A stretch of DNA of 64,000 bases, taken from assembly GCF_963973895.1 (NCBI RefSeq), contig NZ_CAXBBF010000001.1; one strand, written 5' to 3'. Position 1 is the stretch's first letter. Each line of letters begins with the position of its first letter. The stretch is from Porticoccus sp950063125 (GTDB lineage Bacteria; Pseudomonadota; Gammaproteobacteria; Pseudomonadales; Porticoccaceae). The notes beneath the pieces are model-generated. The model saw nothing but the letters and a program-made list of their open reading frames with translations, was not told the origin of the DNA and did not search any database. The position numbers and the translations under genes were made by a program. This document shows, piece after piece, positions 61,261-64,000 of this stretch.

Positions 61261-62753
61261 TAATGTCCCCCGAGTACCTTGTCGATTTCTTCCGGCTTGT
61301 CAAACACACCAAAGCGGTCGACGATGGTGGATGTAGCGTCATTGAGACCAATTAACTGCACATCGGCACCATCGCGACGGAACTTGATCACCACCTTGTC
61401 CAGAGCGGACACTGCCGAGATATCCCAGAAATGGGCGCGGCTCAGGTCAATGATGACCCTGTCCAGCGCTTCTCTGAAATCGAAACAGGCATTGAATTTA
61501 TCGGCCGAGTTGAAAAACACCTGACCCACCACCCGATAGGTGCGAGTGTTGGATTGGTTGTCCAGTGTCGAAGTCACATACATAAAATGACTGACCTTGT
61601 TGGCGAAAAACAGTGATGCCAGCAAAACCCCGACCAGCACACCATAGGCGAGATTATGGGTGGCCACAACTACCACGACAGTAGCCACCATCACGATATT
61701 GGTGGAGATCGGATGCTTCTTCAGGTCGGTAATTGACTGCCAACTGAAAGTGCCGATAGACACCATAATCATCACGGCTACCAGTGCCGCCATGGGAATA
61801 AGGGACAGCCATGGGCCGAGAAACACCACCATGATAATCAGAAGCGCCCCTGCAGTGAGTGTGGACAGACGGCCGCGGCCACCGGATTTTATATTGATTA
61901 CCGACTGGCCAATCATTGCGCAGCCCGCCATGCCCCCCAGCAGGCCCGCACCGATATTGGCGATGCCCTGGCCCTTACACTCGCGGTTTTTGTCACTCGT
62001 GGTATCAGTGAGATCGTCCACAATCGTGGCAGTCATCATCGATTCCAGCAGGCCCACCACCGCCAATGAAACAGAGTAGGGCAGGACAATCATCAGGGTG
62101 TCGAGATTGAGTGGTACCTCTGGCCAGAGAAAGACTGGCAGCGTATCGGGTAATTGACCCATATCGCCCACCGTGCGGATATCCAGACCAATCAGCAGGG
62201 CGACGCCCGTCAGCACCACTATGCAGATCAGGGGTGAGGGGATCGTCTTGCCGATCACCGGCAGCAGCGGGAACAGGTAGATAATACCCAGACCGGCAGC
62301 AGTCATCGCATAAACGTGCCAGGTGACGTTGGTCAGCTCTGGCAACTGCGCCATAAAAATCAAAATAGCCAGCGCATTCACAAACCCCGTCACTACCGAA
62401 CGCGAGACAAAACTCATCAGGTTGCCGAGTTTCAGGTAACCGGCTGCAATTTGCAGCACCCCGGTCAACAGCGTCGCCGCCAAAAGATATTGCAGACCGT
62501 GTTCCTTCACCAGTGTCACCATCAGCAGCGCCATGGCTCCGGTGGCGGCTGAGATCATGCCGGGCCGACCGCCGACAATCGAAATGATCACAGCGATACA
62601 GAATGAGGCGTAGAGGCCAACCTTGGGATCAACCCCGGCAATAATGGAAAACGCGATGGCTTCGGGAATCAGAGCCAGGGCAACAACAATCCCGGCCAGT
62701 ACATCAGCGCGGATGTTGCCCAGCCATTGTTGGTGGGTGGAATGAAATAACAT
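61260..62753 (-). CDS. SulP-family anion transporter with STAS domain
   Basis: This 497-residue inner-membrane protein has roughly 11-12 hydrophobic segments and a C-terminal STAS domain (about 385-490, VIIDLSRAHFWDISAVSALD). The start ADVLAGIVVALALIPEAIAFSI and the internal GMAGCAMIGQSVINIKSGG are SulP signatures. Members carry sulfate, bicarbonate or carboxylates, and the substrate cannot be told here. A usp gene directly after is common for this subfamily. A strong promoter lies about 290 bases upstream. Confidence 0.93.
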   Translation of the reverse strand: MLFHSTHQQWLGNIRADVLAGIVVALALIPEAIAFSIIAGVDPKVGLYASFCIAVIISIVGGRPGMISAATGAMALLMVTLVKEHGLQYLLAATLLTGVLQIAAGYLKLGNLMSFVSRSVVTGFVNALAILIFMAQLPELTNVTWHVYAMTAAGLGIIYLFPLLPVIGKTIPSPLICIVVLTGVALLIGLDIRTVGDMGQLPDTLPVFLWPEVPLNLDTLMIVLPYSVSLAVVGLLESMMTATIVDDLTDTTSDKNRECKGQGIANIGAGLLGGMAGCAMIGQSVINIKSGGRGRLSTLTAGALLIIMVVFLGPWLSLIPMAALVAVMIMVSIGTFSWQSITDLKKHPISTNIVMVATVVVVVATHNLAYGVLVGVLLASLFFANKVSHFMYVTSTLDNQSNTRTYRVVGQVFFNSADKFNACFDFREALDRVIIDLSRAHFWDISAVSALDKVVIKFRRDGADVQLIGLNDATSTIVDRFGVFDKPEEIDKVLGGH

Positions 62754-63283
62754 AACAATAATTCCTGGTACTTTTTTGGGGTAGCTATTTTTCGGGGATA
62801 GCTTTTTCCCGAGAGAGGTAAAATGGCTCTACCTACTCTTCGGGATGAAAGTTTTCAAGAAACAGAGGGGCGATAGTAGTTCGCCAACCGCCTGAAAAGC
62901 GCAGTGCTCGTATTTCTCTGAGTGGAATGGGCTAATGTCGCCCCGGGTATAGCGTGTCTGGATGACTGATAAGCGTATTGTCAGGGTGGCGTGGGTATCT
63001 GATTAAAACGCATTGACTGGCCTGGTTCGAAGCGGGCGCGCATTATAGCTTTCTGTCAGGTATTGGCAATATTTGTGTTACCCGCTTGCCAGTCGACATT
63101 GTGTCAGCGGTATCACCCGGTTTTACCCGGGGCTTTGTCAGATAGCACCAAAACCCCGTCCGGCCAGCGGGTCTTTAAGGCCGGAGGGTATGGTTGATTT
63201 TCCCCGCGAATGTGAATCTCGCGGAAGCCAATCATTCGCCATTTCAGGGAAACGGTTGTCCACCGAGGTTTCCGACAGGTAGG
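62754..63283. other. Intergenic region upstream of SulP operon
   Basis: This 530-base gap contains the SulP promoter at 63042-63069 with a leader of about 280 bases, and GC hairpins at 63159-63185 (TCCGGCC/GGCCGGA) and 63204-63224 (CCGCGA/TCGCGG) downstream of the NhaD-type gene, neither with a clear T-run. No coding frame is convincing. Confidence 0.6.
63042..63069 (-). promoter_or_regulatory. Sigma-70 promoter of SulP-usp operon
   Basis: On the minus strand TTGCCA (63069-63064) and a perfect TATAAT (63047-63042) are 16 bases apart. The transcript would start near 63035, leaving about 280 bases before the SulP ATG. Confidence 0.65.
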
Positions 63284-64000
63284 TCATCCCATCACATGAA
63301 AGCTGCTGGCATTCAGCCACATGTGGGTGGCAATGCTGGCAAAGTAGCCGAGCAGAATCACCGGTGCCCATTTCAGGTGGCCCATGAACGTATAGTAGCC
63401 CCTGGCCTGGCCCATTAACGCGACTCCAGCCGCCGAACCAATCGACAGCACACTACCCCCGACGCCGGCGGTGAGCGTGATCAGCAGCCAGTGGCCGTGA
63501 CTCATCTCAGGCTCCATGGTCAGTACGGCAAACATCACTGGAATGTTATCGATAACGGCGGAGGCGAGCCCGAGAAAGATGTTTGCGTAGGTTGCGCCCA
63601 GGTCAGTATAGAGCGTCGTGGATAGCATATGCAGGTAGCCCATATAGCCGAGTCCACCGACACAGACCACGACGCCATAGAAAAACAGCAGTGTGTCCCA
63701 CTCTGCACGGGCGACCCGGTTGAATACGTCAAACGGAACGATGCCGCCAAGGCGATTGAGTGCCTCCTCATCGCCTTTCTGCAGGGCTATTGCTCTCTTG
63801 CGTTCCAGGGACCTGGGCAGTGTACGGCGCAGAAAATAACCGAAAAATTGTAGATAGCCCAGGCCGGTCATCATGCCCAGTACCGGCGGCAAATGCAGCA
63901 AACTGTGACAGGCCACGGCAGAGGCTATGGTGAGGAGGAACAGGACGATAATACGGCGTGCGCCGCGCTTCATCTCCACTGCTTCATAGACGGTGTCGGG
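63284..64000 (-). CDS. nhaD: NhaD-type Na+/H+ antiporter, C-terminal part (5' end outside window)
   Basis: The visible 238 residues, open to the window edge, have about five or six hydrophobic segments. The stretches LASAVIDNIPVMFAVLTM and GVGGSVLSIGSAAGVALMG fit the ArsB/NhaD ion transporter group, and the loop PFDVFNRVARAEWDTLLFFYG is typical of NhaD. NhaD exchanges sodium for protons and is common in marine and halophilic bacteria. The start lies outside the window, so the GTG and ATG codons near 63979 are internal. The stop at 63284 is 531 bases from the SulP start. Confidence 0.87.
   Translation of the reverse strand, partial: PDTVYEAVEMKRGARRIIVLFLLTIASAVACHSLLHLPPVLGMMTGLGYLQFFGYFLRRTLPRSLERKRAIALQKGDEEALNRLGGIVPFDVFNRVARAEWDTLLFFYGVVVCVGGLGYMGYLHMLSTTLYTDLGATYANIFLGLASAVIDNIPVMFAVLTMEPEMSHGHWLLITLTAGVGGSVLSIGSAAGVALMGQARGYYTFMGHLKWAPVILLGYFASIATHMWLNASSFHVMG

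Overview
The window is a chromosomal segment of a Gram-negative gammaproteobacterium. The evidence is the gene order murJ-ribF-ileS-lspA-fkpB-ispH followed by a type IV minor pilin operon and pilSR, and the block bamD / rluD-pgeF-clpB, which has the same order and divergence as in Escherichia coli. An ilvI-ilvH-ilvC-pssA-leuA run, holD-rimI, and a RegB/RegA-type redox pair add to this. The combination recalls marine Cellvibrionales or Pseudomonas relatives, but I cannot name a genus from sequence alone. No rRNA, tRNA, CRISPR array or intact transposase was seen.

Layout. 1-6097 (+): 3' end of murJ, then ribF, ileS, lspA, fkpB and ispH, tightly packed with overlapping stops and starts; a bidirectional terminator separates ispH from the convergent pilus operon. 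6196-13493 (-): fimT, fimU, pilV, pilW, pilX, an unrecognised exported protein, pilY1 and pilE, followed upstream by pilR and pilS (13636-16610). 16730-18766 (-): nadE and bamD. 18875-23325 (+): rluD, pgeF and clpB, with a good heat-shock promoter before clpB. 23411-31539: a DUF4124 protein (-), then ilvI-ilvH-ilvC, pssA, leuA, a HolD-like gene and rimI. 31723-37203 (+): a GGDEF/EAL protein behind a near-consensus CRP/Vfr site, a DUF523-DUF1722 protein, a small membrane protein, NfeD, a stomatin-like protein and a lipoprotein. 37234-42391 (-): a universal-stress-like protein, a Lon-like protease and RegA/RegB. 42418-52578: a metal locus with an OprC/NosA-like TonB-dependent receptor, DUF3240, an HME-type RND tripartite exporter and a divergent OmpR-type two-component system. 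53091-60133 (+): the signalling cluster described next. 60388-62753 (-): a tandem Usp protein and a SulP transporter. 63284-64000 (-): the C-terminal part of an NhaD-type antiporter, cut by the window end.

The most unusual block is 53091-60133. It encodes two membrane proteins that each join a predicted periplasmic trypsin-like domain to a cytoplasmic FHA domain, an SH3b lipoprotein, a small exported protein, a membrane Ser/Thr kinase, a soluble FHA protein and a PP2C phosphatase. One protease domain keeps the His-Asp-Ser triad and the other has Tyr at the Ser position. The soluble FHA protein carries two near-identical N-P-(V)-T-R-R-V motifs that look like kinase sites. The parts suggest a transmembrane circuit in which periplasmic events are read by threonine phosphorylation and FHA binding. 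It resembles in logic the PpkA/PppA/Fha pathway of type VI secretion, but there is no secretion gene in the window. The block is bracketed by a direct repeat: the last 24 codons of the usp gene at 60388 recur at 52587 as a truncated copy, so the block looks inserted between the two-component system and usp.

Smaller signals include three 14-bp tandem units around the ribF start that create stop/start overlaps, possible short leader peptides before ilvI and leuA, and an inverted repeat between the metal exporter and its regulator.
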